Both the position numbers and the translations under genes were made by a program. A DNA stretch of 64,000 nucleotides. It comes from Gamsiella multidivaricata. Taxonomy: Eukaryota > Mortierellomycota > Mortierellomycetes > Mortierellales > Mortierellaceae. The stretch lies in assembly GCF_025024155.1 (NCBI RefSeq), contig NW_026251735.1, positions 124,001 to 188,000 of the forward strand, given 5' to 3'. The notes under the pieces were generated by a model. It ran no database searches. It worked only from the letters and a program-made list of their open reading frames with translations, and was not told the origin of the DNA. Shown here one piece after another: positions 36,922 to 48,032 of the stretch (within the stretch, counting starts at the first letter, position 1; every line of letters begins with the position of its first letter).

Positions 36922-39900
36922 CAGAGTACCATATCTGTTCGTCAGCATATAAAGAAAGAGAAAAAAAAGAGAAAGAGAACACCATCTGCTGCAACAGGAC
37001 TTTACCAACTTGACAATTCTTGCGCAGGGACTTGCTGGCAATACCGACACTGATGGCGCTGCCTTTGAACTGGTCAATCGTAATCTCAAAGTAGAATACA
37101 CCCGATTTAGGGTTAATGGGATGATTGGCCGTAACTGACGCAGGGACCGTCATATCATTCTTGAAGTCGGCTATACAAACCAAAAAAAAAAAAAAGCCGG
37201 ATACAGTGCACGTCAGTGGACGAGACCTTGCGATTATAGATAGCATCATTAGTGAGACTAAAACGGGTTCGCAGAAACTTACAGCTATATTTGATATAAT
37301 TGCCCTCCACGTCCAATTCTGGGGGTGCCGCATCATGATCCCAGGCGTCCGGGGGCGAGGCATAAAGCGCAGTATTGTCGATAGAGTGATAGTTTTGGAC
37401 TACGTTCGAGACTGCAGCTGAAGCAGCACCGGCAAGCGGAACAGAGTTGGGTGTCACGGCCCGACCCAGAATGTCTGAATAAGCCTGAGAGGGTGGCAGG
37501 TTCTCAGTTGCCGAATCCGGTCGGTACTGGCTCCGCGACAAAGAATCATCCTCCATAGATATAAATACAGGCGCATTATCAGGAAGATCGTGCAACGCGT
37601 GCGGTCCTGGCTTCGAAGGCATTGCAGGCGTTTCAGGCGACGGCTGCGGTACAGCAATAGTCATGGTCATGGGCCTGGATGCTGGGACAGGGGCGTCCCT
37701 GTCATCAGAGACTGCATGTTGGCTAGGCGGGTACTGAGGCATAAACTGGCCATGGACTGGAGTGGGAGTGAAGACTGGAATTGGGGTAGCCCACTCTTGC
37801 TGCTGCTGCTGCTGCTGTTCGTATTGATAGTGATGGTGTTGGTGCGGATAGGGCGCATAGGTATCGGGTTCTGTAGGTCTTGGTTCCACTTGAGCCGGTA
37901 TGGCTGGAGAATCTTCCACATTATAGTCAGTCAAAGATACGTTATAAGCATGCATGAAGTCCGATCCTGACGACGCGACAGGCTCCACATAATCAGAGGG
38001 AAGAGTAGATGGTCCTTGGACGGGACGAGCCGGGGGAACGACCCGACCGACCGCTGCTGCGGACATCATAAGCTCGTCTGGGAGATCGGCAGGGAGTTCG
38101 TAGCCCACAAGCTTGCAGTTCACTAGATGAAGGCCTGCGATGAACTGTGTGCGCGTAAGCGCCGACTTTTCCTCCGGATTCAGCAGCTGCCTATTGTTTA
38201 GTTCCACGATATGATATTAGGGTAAGGCGTCTTTCGGTACTCGATCGACCATCTTTTCAAGTGCACTTACCAGACTCTATGCAGGTCTTGATCCGAAAGG
38301 CCGAGAGTCATAAAGACCTTTCCTGCGATGTCATCTAAAAAAGTAAGGCGCAAAAGTCGAGAAGTGAAATGTGAGAATAGCAACCGCTTTACTACAAGGC
38401 AGATCCGGTATACCCTGGCGATGACACCTACAGGACACACATTCCTCTCCAGGACGCTCCCAAAGCCCGAAAATCTTTTCGTATAATGCCTGCTCTGCCT
38501 CCGAAAACGTCCACTCAAACTGTATCGCCTCCAGCTGCTGAAGTTCACCGTTCGGCAGATTGTTTGGCTGATCCGGGATACTGCTTGCATGAGTTGGTAG
38601 ATCCTGTTCCACAGCACTCGAATTTGTCTCGGGGACCATCTGTTCTAGCGCCTTTGGCGCATCCTTTCCAAGCTGACTCGTTGTGCTGCCATTGCCGTCA
38701 GATCCCTTGACGCGCTCCAGCGTCTTGTCCTTGTTTGACCCTGTGATCGAGCTGCCGCCAGAGTCGGGTCCGGATAGAGGCATAGTAGATTGGATCTCTC
38801 GAATGAAGGCGCTCATATCGTCCTCATCCTCGTCCTCATCCTCGTCCTCGTCGTCGTCGTCGTGATCGCCTTCGCCACCAAGGCCAGTTATTTCATCTTC
38901 ACTCCTCAAAGCATCGCTTTCGAGCTCTGGCTCGTTCTGTAATGGGATCAAGACATTTCCCTTTGCAGATAACGGACTCCAAGGAAGGACCGCATCCAGA
39001 TGAATTTCATCCGATATAGTCAATCTCGCGCCTGAGGATCCAGACTGAGGATGGTTGGTTTTGCTGGTCATTAGAGCTACTGGTTTGGGTGCTGGAATGG
39101 GTGGGGTTGAGCCTGCAGGGCCCCTTGTTCGGCTAGAGAACGAATTAAGGGTGGACAATGGCGAGTTGCGAGAAGAAGGGTCGCTAGTGGCTGCTGGGGT
39201 CAAAGGTATCAAAATACCGGTGTCATCTGTTGTCGCTATGTATGAATCCTCGTCCTTAATCACGGCGGTATCGATAATCATAGTTGCGGGAGATCGCGCG
39301 TGGCGTGTCGCAGTAGGATAAGTCTCATCGGCCGTTTCTCGATCGTTGTTTTCTTCTGACACCGACGACGCTGGAAAATCTGAAGGTATGGTCCAGTTGC
39401 TCATTGAAAACGACATTGCTGTGACATCGGCCAACGCTTTCATAGCAGGTGAGGCAGCGGAGGGCGACTCTGGAGATGGAGCCGTGCTCGCATTAGCGCT
39501 TGTTGAGGAGAACGCCGTTACTATAGCTGTTGTTGAGGCGGTGGATGTTGTTGCTGTGGAAGGTAGTGTCGCCTTATCTTTGGGTCCAAAGCCTTTTATA
39601 ATACCGGCGTCTCTTTGCTGTGAGGACGATGCTATCGGCTCATCAAGCACCGTTAATGAGGATTGTTCTGACAGTGGATGCGGAAGACTGCCAACCTCGG
39701 TCAAGGCCGATTGTTCCTCCAAGCTATAGGGTAGATCATCTACTGTTGTCAATGCTGATTGCTCCTCCAGCGGGTGAGGCAGATTATCCAGTTCTGTCAA
39801 GGCAGATTGCTCCTCCAGCGCATACGGCTGATCATCGACTTCGGTGAGCGAGGATTGGGCTTCCAGCGGGAAGGGCAAGTTATCGATCTCTGTCAAGGAC

Positions 39901-41258
39901 GATTGCTCCTCGATGGCGGAGGGATAGCTCTGATACTGCTGTTGATGCGGCTGCCCTCCAAACATCGCGCTCGATCCTATTCCTGCTCCTGACCCAGAAT
40001 GTGACCATGTAACTGGTCCTTCACCTGAAAGCGGTCTGGCGGTGGTCGCGTCAAGCTCTGTCAAGGAGGACTGCTCATCAATGGAGGATGGATATGTTTG
40101 CGATGGATGCTCCTGAGACCGACCGTGAGATGAACTATATGGGCGCGAGATCTTAGCATTGACACCTGTCATCGCTGCAGGTGCAGGATCGAGCGTTGTT
40201 AGGGATGATTCTTGGCCGTAGGGAGGAATTGAGGTGTTGTCCGTCAGGGCGGACTGTAGCTCGACCGGAGTTGGATGGAGAGGCAATCCTGCAGTTTGCG
40301 ACAGCGGCGCAGGCGCAGAACTCGGGCTCGGCCCATTCGTCGTCGAGTTCTGGTTCCAAGATGGCTGGGGTGAGGGCGCAATACCTTGGAAGGTATTGCT
40401 CTGGCGGCTGTGTTCATGCAAGGCCTGTAATTGACTTTGCCGGTGCAACTCGAGCTGTATCTCTGCATGCACATCTCGAATGGGCTGCTGTGAATGTGCT
40501 TGTGGTGGCTGTGCGTGAGCCTGTGCTGGCGCATGGCTTGAGATCGACGTCTGAGAGGGTTGTTGCTGTAGAGTCGAGTGGTAGGACGCGGCCGGGGTCG
40601 AAGATGAAGGCGAGGATAGGGGCAAGGGCGATGGAGGGGAATTTTTAGGCTGTATAGTCAAGGAGGGCATTTCGACTTTGATGTTCTGTTGTTGCTGTAA
40701 CTGCTGTTGCTGTTGCTGCTTCCAGTACTGAATCTGGCTCTCTGTCATCTCAGCCTTGTACTGTGGTGGCGGAGCTGCAACTGCAGCAGAAGAGCCGGCA
40801 ACAGGAGACGATGCAGGAGCAATTGATGCAGGGCCCGTCGATACAGAGGCAGTCGGGATCAATGGCGAATGAAGCGAATAGTAAGTAGAATTTGTTGGCG
40901 AGGGATGCTGCTGCTGCTGTTGATGATGATGATGCTGCTGATGGTGATAGAGAGTAGGATATGTGCCTGAGGCTGATTGCGAGGGCTCTGGCGAAGGTGA
41001 GGGAGAGGTAGGGGTGTGAGGATGGGCATGAGGTTGGAAGTATGGATGGTATGGGTGTTGCTGCTGGTGCTGATACTGGTACTGATGTTGGTACTGATGC
41101 TGGTGTGGATGCTGGTGCTGGTGCGGGGGATGAGTAGGTGACGGTAGGCCCTGTTGACCAGGCGTGCTGACAGGGACCTGCGGGTAACCAGTCCAGCCAT
41201 ACGGCGGTGGGGGACCTTGTTGCGACTGGGCATAGGGATGCCCGTGCTGCGGATACAT
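35422..41258 (-). CDS. EH-domain protein with two C-terminal SPRY domains and a 16-residue repeat array
   Basis: Exons 41258-38432, 38334-38271, 38190-37283, 37170-37006, 36874-36573, 36463-36355, 36229-36127 and 35962-35422 give 1,672 residues. The first exon is a long Gln/His/Pro/Ser-rich region with repeats built on EEQSSLTELD and an acidic run before an EH domain (about 915-1010). The EH domain has ALYEKIFGLW, GLSDQDLHRVWQLL, FIAGLHLVNCKLVGYELP; EH domains bind NPF motifs in endocytosis. After another Pro/Gln linker come two SPRY domains. SPRY1 (about 1255-1425) has GVFYFEITI, GWDLNSWGYHSNDG and VFFTLNGDMMG. SPRY2 (about 1450-1660) has VFYFEITILYM, LGWKPNSYGYSGECG and IFFTLNGECLG. I do not know a described family with this order. 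Each intron has GT-AG ends and all phases agree. Confidence 0.87.
36882..36921 (+). repeat. GTT trinucleotide microsatellite in an intron
   Basis: About thirteen GTT units (CAA on the transcript) lie directly beside the acceptor of the SPRY1 exon ending at 36874, so the intron lacks a pyrimidine tract at this place. Confidence 0.9.
39640..40255 (-). repeat. 16-residue protein repeat array (EEQSSLTELD type)
   Basis: Within the EH-SPRY first exon, about nine degenerate copies of a motif E-(E/A)-Q-S-(S/A)-L-T-x-(L/I/V)-D are seen. The six at 39640-39930 have a strict 48-nt period, for example EEQSALTELDNLPHPL. The more N-terminal copies are more widely spaced. Confidence 0.85.
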
Positions 41259-41698
41259 TGCTGCGGTGTCAAAGGAGGATGGATGAGGATGGATGAGGAT
41301 GGACGGGGATCAATGAGAATGGGTGAAGAAGAAGAAATGAGAAGTAAGGAGGATTACTACGAAGACGGAGGTGGAGGTGTTCTTTTTTCAAGAAAAACTC
41401 AGGCACAGCCCAGGGCCGATGGCCCTTGGCCAATTGAGTCGAGTCGCTTTTCTACCACTCAATGGGAGAATTAAGGTTTTCTTGATGCACACTTTCCCCA
41501 TTCGAAATCTTACCTTTCCCCCATCACTTCGCATCATCTTGTTGAACCATCGTCTTCTTGTCTACTGCCTACTTCCTTGCTCCTTCCTTCATTCTCCCTC
41601 TCAACCGCTTCTCCACCACCTTTATTGTTTTCGTACGTCCCTATTACTTCTTAATTCCTCGCCAGCTTTCTTTTCCCCTCCTTCCACTATCGCGCTCC
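41259..41698. promoter_or_regulatory. Bidirectional promoter, EH-SPRY / RING-LON
   Basis: This 440-bp divergent spacer has a CCAAT box at 41430-41434 near its centre and a CT-rich leader before the plus-strand start. No gene is seen. Confidence 0.55.
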
Positions 41699-43537
41699 AT
41701 GTCTATCAGGGTATCATCGTTCCCTACTCGCTCCTATCGCCCATTGCAGTGCCGGACCTGCAAGGAGCTGCTGCTGAACCCGGTCACCCTACCTTGCGGC
41801 TTTACCGTCTGCCAGACGTGTGTACCGCCCGCTCAGACCATCGCCTTCCAGCAACAAGTACGCTGTCCCTTCCGTACCTGTACCAGGTCCAACCTCCACC
41901 TGCCCGACCAGCTCACCATCGATGTCACACTCCAGAACCTGACAACGGCACTTCGGACAGCTGCACTACACTTGACCAGAGAGAAGCCTTCACTGTGCCA
42001 TCCACCAGATACATTGCCCGCAGACACGCTACTGCATACTAGCGAGTTGACCAATCATGTCAGGAGTTCCGCGGTGGATAGCCCCAACACCTTTTGCGAA
42101 TCTGACGCTGCCGAGACGTTGGTGTCGCACTCCACACCGCCGTCTGTCTTTTACCGGAGCATGCCCTTCATCATTGACGCCATTCGCCCGAAGATCCAGC
42201 AGGAGATCGAGTGCCAAGTCTGCTTCCTAGTCTTTGACCAGCCAATCACCACTTACTGTGGCCACACCCTTTGCAGATCCTGCCTTATCACATCCCTCGA
42301 CCACAAGCCCTGTTGCCCGCTCTGCCGCCGTAAGCTGCCCCTGTACATGCACTATCACAATCAGGCACCTAACAAGGCTCTCGTTCGCTTTATCCAGTAC
42401 TTGGCCAGTCGCCCAAACGCTAGTGAGGCCGATGACATTCCGCCTGAGGACCGCGAGATCCAGTCGACACTAGCAATGACTCCGTTATTTATCAATTCTC
42501 TCATTTTTCCACGGATGCCCTGTTACCTACTGGTCTTTGAGCCTCGGTACCGGAAGCTTCTAAGGAATGTCCTAAAGACGGAAAGCAAGCTGTTTGGGAT
42601 GGTACTGCCACCACAGCCGCAAAAGGGTCGCACTTCGGAGACAGCGGCCTGGGAGCCAAGCATGGAGTACGGAACACTGCTCAAGGTTCTTTCCTGCGAG
42701 CTCTTGCCGGACGGACGGGCTTTGGTCGAGACTGTGGGTGTCTCGCGCATCCAAATTCTGACATATTCCATGATGGACGGCTACTATACCGCGACGGCAA
42801 TCGAGTTAGTCCATGATATACCAGTAGAACAGGAAGTTGGTCTTGAGAGGGCTGCTCTGAAGGCCGCGATGGAGGCTGCTGTTGCACGCGAGAAAGCGCA
42901 GCGCGCCGATGAGGAGACATCCAGAAGAGTGACAGAAAAGGACGGGGAACAGGATGAGGCGGAAGCCTTGATCGGGACACCGTACAAGCAGAGAGAGGAT
43001 GAGGACAGGTCTCATTCCACAGCGGTCTCTAGTGGTATGCGCTCGCTGCACCGCCGACGTTCACCTCAGCCTTCTTCAGCCGACTCTTTAACGCCTTTGG
43101 CCTCTGAAGACGATGCCATGGTCCGTAACGGTAGCCTGGGCTGGACACAATCAGATGGTGGATCAAGAGACCTTAGGCTATCTGCACAGGAGCTGCCAGA
43201 AAGGCTAAATCATCTAGGGCTTCAAGATCTGCATGAAGTTGATCTGGAAACACTATCGCGGAAGCAATTGATGCAGATCCTCTTAGGGTTTGTGGGGCAG
43301 ATGCAGGAACGACTCGGCCCTCTGGCGACGCAGCGTCTGCAGCGCGAATTTGGAGAGATGATTGAGGACGACGGACAGGCGTTCTCGTTTTGGGTGGCAT
43401 CGATCTTGCCTGTGCGTCACTATCAAAAGTATGAGCTGCTGCGAGTGTCGTCGGTTCGGCAGCGGCTACTGATGGTCCTGGAGTGGATCAAGGACATTGA
43501 AGCACGACGATCGCTGGCCGTGTGTACGATATCCTGA
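41699..43537 (+). CDS. crgA: CrgA-like protein: two RING fingers, LON domain, C-terminal CaaX box
   Basis: A single exon of 612 residues starts at the ATG at 41699; no ATG lies further upstream in frame. RING 1 begins at about residue 17 (CRTCKELLLNPVTLPCGFTVC). RING 2 (about residues 170-215) reads CQVCFLVFDQP, YCGHTLCRSC, CCPLCRRKLP. The LON N-terminal-like domain starts PLFINSLIFPRMPCYLLVFE and is split by an acidic, Arg-rich low-complexity insert before its helical end. The last four residues are CTIS, a farnesylation-type CaaX box. Mucor CrgA, a repressor of light-induced carotenogenesis, also has RING and LON regions and an isoprenylation motif as I recall. Vertebrate LONRF proteins share the RING-LON part. 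An E3 ubiquitin-ligase-like role is inferred from the RING fingers. Confidence 0.82.
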   Translation: MSIRVSSFPTRSYRPLQCRTCKELLLNPVTLPCGFTVCQTCVPPAQTIAFQQQVRCPFRTCTRSNLHLPDQLTIDVTLQNLTTALRTAALHLTREKPSLCHPPDTLPADTLLHTSELTNHVRSSAVDSPNTFCESDAAETLVSHSTPPSVFYRSMPFIIDAIRPKIQQEIECQVCFLVFDQPITTYCGHTLCRSCLITSLDHKPCCPLCRRKLPLYMHYHNQAPNKALVRFIQYLASRPNASEADDIPPEDREIQSTLAMTPLFINSLIFPRMPCYLLVFEPRYRKLLRNVLKTESKLFGMVLPPQPQKGRTSETAAWEPSMEYGTLLKVLSCELLPDGRALVETVGVSRIQILTYSMMDGYYTATAIELVHDIPVEQEVGLERAALKAAMEAAVAREKAQRADEETSRRVTEKDGEQDEAEALIGTPYKQREDEDRSHSTAVSSGMRSLHRRRSPQPSSADSLTPLASEDDAMVRNGSLGWTQSDGGSRDLRLSAQELPERLNHLGLQDLHEVDLETLSRKQLMQILLGFVGQMQERLGPLATQRLQREFGEMIEDDGQAFSFWVASILPVRHYQKYELLRVSSVRQRLLMVLEWIKDIEARRSLAVCTIS

Positions 43538-44835
43538 ACATGGATAGAGACACGTTTAGACAACCATTATTTATATATATTTTAATATATCTCTTTTGCT
43601 GCTTTTGATAAACGATCTCCTTACCAGACCGCTTCAATGGAGACTTTCTGCATAGAGGAGCTCATCTGAGAGGATCAGCTCCGCGTGGATGTGGATTGGA
43701 AGATCTTAACCTTCTTTTGTTTATGAGCAAAATTAAAGAGAGGGGTTGTTGCGAGAAGCATCGACGGAAGATGCATTGCGACGTCAAGACACTGAAGTCC
43801 AGGGGGGTCCCCATGTCTAGGCAATCACATAGCCCAATGCGTTCAGCAGCGGCCGTTGAGAGTGACTCAGGGGAGAGTGTGCATGGGCTAGCGGATGTAT
43901 GCGCTGTAAAACGGGCGCTGTCCAGGTGGATTCAGTGCTTCTTTTTGTTGCACGAATGGGTTGGATCGGTCTATTCGATTAGCTCTCTGTTTCCGCGCGG
44001 GCCTTCCTATCCACGTTGCGACCGGTCCTCTTCTGGGCGCAGAGAGAGAGAGGGGAGGAGAGCGAGGTCGATGTCTGCTTTTTGATTTCGATACCCGTGG
44101 CATGCATTGATGCATCGGGTTCGATCATGATTGTACGGTATACAAGCATTTGCGAGTCGTTATCTCCTTTCGCTTGAATGGCCATCCTCCGCCCTTGGTC
44201 GTGTCGACATCCTTCATGTGCCACGGACAATAACACAAACAAGAACCACACCTTTTGCGCTGTTGTCCTGTGCTTTGCACGTGTAAATGAAACGGATGAG
44301 ACCTATGAGGGTATCAGCCTGCGTCCTTTCCCTTTTCCTTATCCCTGCGTCCATAGGATTCCCCCCACCACCACCACGTCACTTTTCCGCCTTGACACCT
44401 TTCCACTTGCGCTCGAAACGACCCCCCTCCTCCTCTTTTAACCTTTATTATTTCTCGCACCCTCCCTTCCTCCTCTTTGCCCCTCTCTTTTTCTCCTCCT
44501 CCTCACATCACCCATCATACCCATCACACCCATCACACCCATCCATCGCCCATCCATCGCCCATCCATCGCCCATCCCCCATCGCTCTCATCCCTTGGTC
44601 TGCCCTCCCGCACACCCACACACCCACACGCCCACACACCCACACACTCGCACAGTCGCACACTCGCTCGCTCACGCACCCCCATGCAGCCATAGTACAA
44701 CACATACACATACACATACACTCTCACTTTCGCACTCCCTCTCACTGCTACATATCCTCCTCTCTCTTTCTTTTTTTTTCTCTCTCTCTCTCTCTTCCTC
44801 ACTCTCCCCCCTACACTCTTTAATACGTAGCAAGA
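43538..44835. other. 3' flank of RING-LON gene and promoter of J-protein gene
   Basis: No domain-bearing ORF was found; a 129-codon plus-strand ORF at 43696-44085 has no recognisable feature. From about 44,300 the plus strand is CT-rich, then passes into CCATC-type and CACACC-type tandem repeats up to 44,680, followed by a CT-rich leader before the start at 44836. Confidence 0.5.
44505..44588 (+). repeat. CATCACACC and CCATCCATCGC tandem repeats
   Basis: About three CATCACACC units are followed by three 11-nt CCATCCATCGC units in the presumed leader of the J-protein gene. The CACCCATCACA core recurs in the leader of the FHA gene (57519-57547). Confidence 0.75.
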
Positions 44836-46980
44836 ATGTCGTTCATTCCCAACCTCACATACTCCATCGCCTCGACCGTCTGGTCCGGGACCACTGCCGC
44901 ACTGGGCAAGGGCTCCGCCAATTCCGCTTCCACAACCACAGCCGTCACTGGCCCTGGACTGCACCACCACCACCACTCCCACCACTCCCACCACCACCAC
45001 TCACACTCCCGTAGCAACTCAACTACCAGTGCTGGTCTTGGTCCTAACAGTCCAACTGGCCCCAATGGGCCCTCAAACAGCAACAGACGGTTCTCTCACA
45101 GCCGCAGATACAGCAACACCTACAATTTCAGCCGCAGCCATCCCAATGGCCTCCACAGCTCCTCCTCCTCGACTTCCTCCCCCTCTTCGCCCATGACCCC
45201 ACCGCACTCGCCCAGTCATTACAGCCATGCCGGATCATATAGCGGTGTCTCTGCAGACAAAAGAGCAGCCCGCAAACGCAATCCCTCCATATCATCCATG
45301 CCCAGAACACCATCATCCTCTCCACAGCCAGAGTCTACATCCTTTGACCCACATAGCTTTTCACGGAAGAGAAACTACATGAACAACACCGCCTCGTTCT
45401 CCTCCTCCTCCAGGTCCTCGCACAGTAGCCATCACAACAGACATAGCTATCACGCAGATAGTTCCACAGGAACAAAGAGGAGCAGCGCCAAGGACAAGGA
45501 AAGCTCTCCCAAGGCACCACCATCAGCCGAAGAGAGGTACCGGATTGTAGACGATATCCTCGAGACTGAGAACCTTTACAGTGTTCTCGCAGTGAATCGC
45601 ACCGCAACAGCAGAAGAGATCCGAAGGTAAATTTGAGGACCATGCTGGTCATCATCTCATTTCCAGTGCTATCTGAGCACGGCGCACTCATCACCCGTGT
45701 TGTTGTTGTTGCTCACACATCATCCATCAATAGGGCTTATATTGCAAAGTCAAGGGTGTGTCACCCAGACAAGTTTCCAGAGTACCCCCGAGCGACTGAA
45801 GCATTTCAAAGTAAGCAAAAAGACGAAGCGTCGACTTGTGATTCAGTTCATATCTTGACCCTTGTGCTGTGTTTGGGGTGGTCGGTGGTTGTTTTAGCAT
45901 GAGATTTTTATGTTTATTTGCCGCTTACACGTGGAGAGGAGCATGTCAATCTCGCGAACATGTATCCCATGGTCCACAGCAGCGGCCCCATCGAATTCGT
46001 CATGTCTACTTCTGCTTCCCCAGAAGACTCGTTTTAATTACTTGAATTGGGGTCAATGCGACACACGTCCTTCTTACTTGCAGGGCAAAGGAAAAAAAAA
46101 TGCCATGATAGGTTACTCATCTCCCCCGAAATGCTTTCATTATACTTCATATAGAACTGTCATTGGCTTATGAGACCCTGTCCAAGCCGTCGTCGCGATT
46201 TGTATATGATTCGACTGGAGGAGCATCAGGAAGGACAATGCTGGGCAGTGACGAGACACTGCAAAGCGTGCTATCTCAGGTCTTTTTCGAGTTCATGGAT
46301 GGTGACTTTGAAGTCATCCGGAACATGATCAGTACGTATTGCTCGAAGTAGTAGTGCGGCCCATGCCCTTGTTATCATAGATGATATGCTAAAATGGTTT
46401 TCGTCATCCCTACCTGTGTTTACATAGACACCATGAACAACACCGCGGGCGGAGTACGACTTGGGGACGATGTCATTGGAGTCATCGAAGAGATGTTTCT
46501 TCGTCTGCGCTTCGTCTTGCATGGTAAGGAGATTCGTTTCCCAAAGGGTCATCGCGGGATTTCTGATACACTCCAGCGATGCTCTGTCACATAGATGCAT
46601 AGCTTTCGTTTTTTAAATGTTTCTTTGCCTTTGATGATAACTTAGGATGCAAAAAGTATATGACGCTGGTGCATGACCAGGTTCAGCAGCTCTCAGAGAT
46701 TCATCACAGCATGCGCTCTCTGGCCTACTTGGATGTACTGGGTCGATTCCGGTTGACACTCAAGCTGTCGAAGGTCATGTTGACGATCCCAATGATTATC
46801 CAAGATGAGATGAGACGCGAAATAGCTGTTGCGGCAGCTTTGGAGGGCAGTTCGGAAAAGGAGGATACTGGCGCGAAAAAGAACGCTGGTATTGTTGGAA
46901 CCGTCTTTTTGAACGATCGGGTCGAGACAGTGCTCAAGAAGGTCGTATCAGCCATTGAGACGGGCGAGCGATGGGTGTAG
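44836..46980 (+). CDS. J-domain (Hsp40) protein with His/Ser-rich N-terminus
   Basis: Exons 44836-45626, 45734-45810, 46155-46331, 46428-46523 and 46646-46980 give 491 residues. About 240 residues of Ser-rich disordered sequence come first, with a histidine run (HHHHHSHHSHHHHSH at about 43). The J domain follows at about 248-305: NLYSVLAVNRTATAEEIRRA, then HPD at 274-276 and ATEAFQKLSLAYETLS. HPD stimulates the ATPase of Hsp70. The C-terminal 180 residues are helical and unrecognised; no Cys-rich or CTD type I/II region is present, so this is a class C J protein. Its partner and client are not evident. The HPD exon is short (77 nt). Confidence 0.85.
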
Positions 46981-48032
46981 ATGAGTATGATGGTTCTCTT
47001 ATTAACATCGAAGATCTTTTTGAGGGCATGGGACTGGAAACATGCCGCTTTGTGTAGGTGTAGAGTGTTACAACAACAACAACCTCCCCCCACTAGGCAT
47101 CGCAGGTGAGTTGGTGCCCTGGATGCGAGTCGATAGATACCCCGCCATTTCTTTGCAGCATTGTAATAAAAAGTTGTAATACAATCATATGCATGTACTT
47201 TGAATAAACGACGCGACATATTGGTGCCGAGTTATCATCATGCTCATTGCTAGCTCGTGCATAGGATCGCTAATGTAGTGGCAATTTTCATCTTCGTTTT
47301 TCAGCCAAGGATGTCGTTAACATAGACGGGTGAACAAAAGACAGCCAAGAGGACCCTTTGCAAAAGCAGACATGGGTAAAACGGAGCGAATATTTGACTA
47401 TGGGCTATGGGCTATGAACTACGACCATCGAACAGGTCAGTGATTATCATGTGTACGACTCGACTCATCTTGCCTGCTTCGCGTACGTGAAGCAGAAGGA
47501 GGACATCCTTATACCCTGCCTTTTTCGCTGCTTCGTTACCTCGTTGCCTCGTTCTCTCGTTACTCGGTTGTTTTATATGTTTTCTACTTGTCCAGAGAGA
47601 GTCCAGGGCTAGTGCACATGTTATCAGCCTCAGCGCCTCGCTGCGAACCGTACCCTGGTGCCTTTGATGCTCAGATATCCAATGGCCCCTACTATATATC
47701 GCACTAGTGTTGAGTGTGTGTTCCTGTGGTCCTTTTGAACCCTGTCCCCAGACGCAGTTGATGCTCCTTTTCCCTAGCAGTCTCGCTAGTCCGTAGTTGC
47801 TCACTTTTCTCTCTTTTTCTTCTTGACCTCCCTTCCCATCTCTCCTTCTCTCCCCCTACTCAATTGGTTCCTCGCAGCACCTGTCTTGCAATCGTTCCCT
47901 CCCCACTTACTGCAAGTTCAGTCCGCGCTCTTCCTCTCCCTCTGTGCAGCCTATTTGTACAGACCACGACTGAATTCGACCGATCGCGACTGATTCGCTT
48001 CACTCACCCCCACCCTGTCGCTACACAACGCC
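46981..48032. other. Intergenic region
   Basis: Downstream of the J-protein gene there is an AATAAA at 47165-47170. A small triple CTATGGG repeat lies near 47,400. The region from 47,810 to 48,030 is CT-rich and forms the importin-like gene's leader. No gene is supported. Confidence 0.5.
47165..47170 (+). terminator. Putative poly(A) signal AATAAA (J-protein gene)
   Basis: AATAAA lies 185 nt after the J-protein stop; a second AATAAA-like motif (GAATAAAC) follows near 47,202. Confidence 0.4.

Noticed and set aside
43696..44085. 129-codon plus-strand ORF as a gene
   Set aside because: No domain, no favourable start context and no splice structure; it overlaps other random ORFs.
47412..47804. 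130-codon minus-strand ORF as a gene
   Set aside because: Composition is non-protein-like and the upstream region is CT-rich leader of the plus-strand gene.
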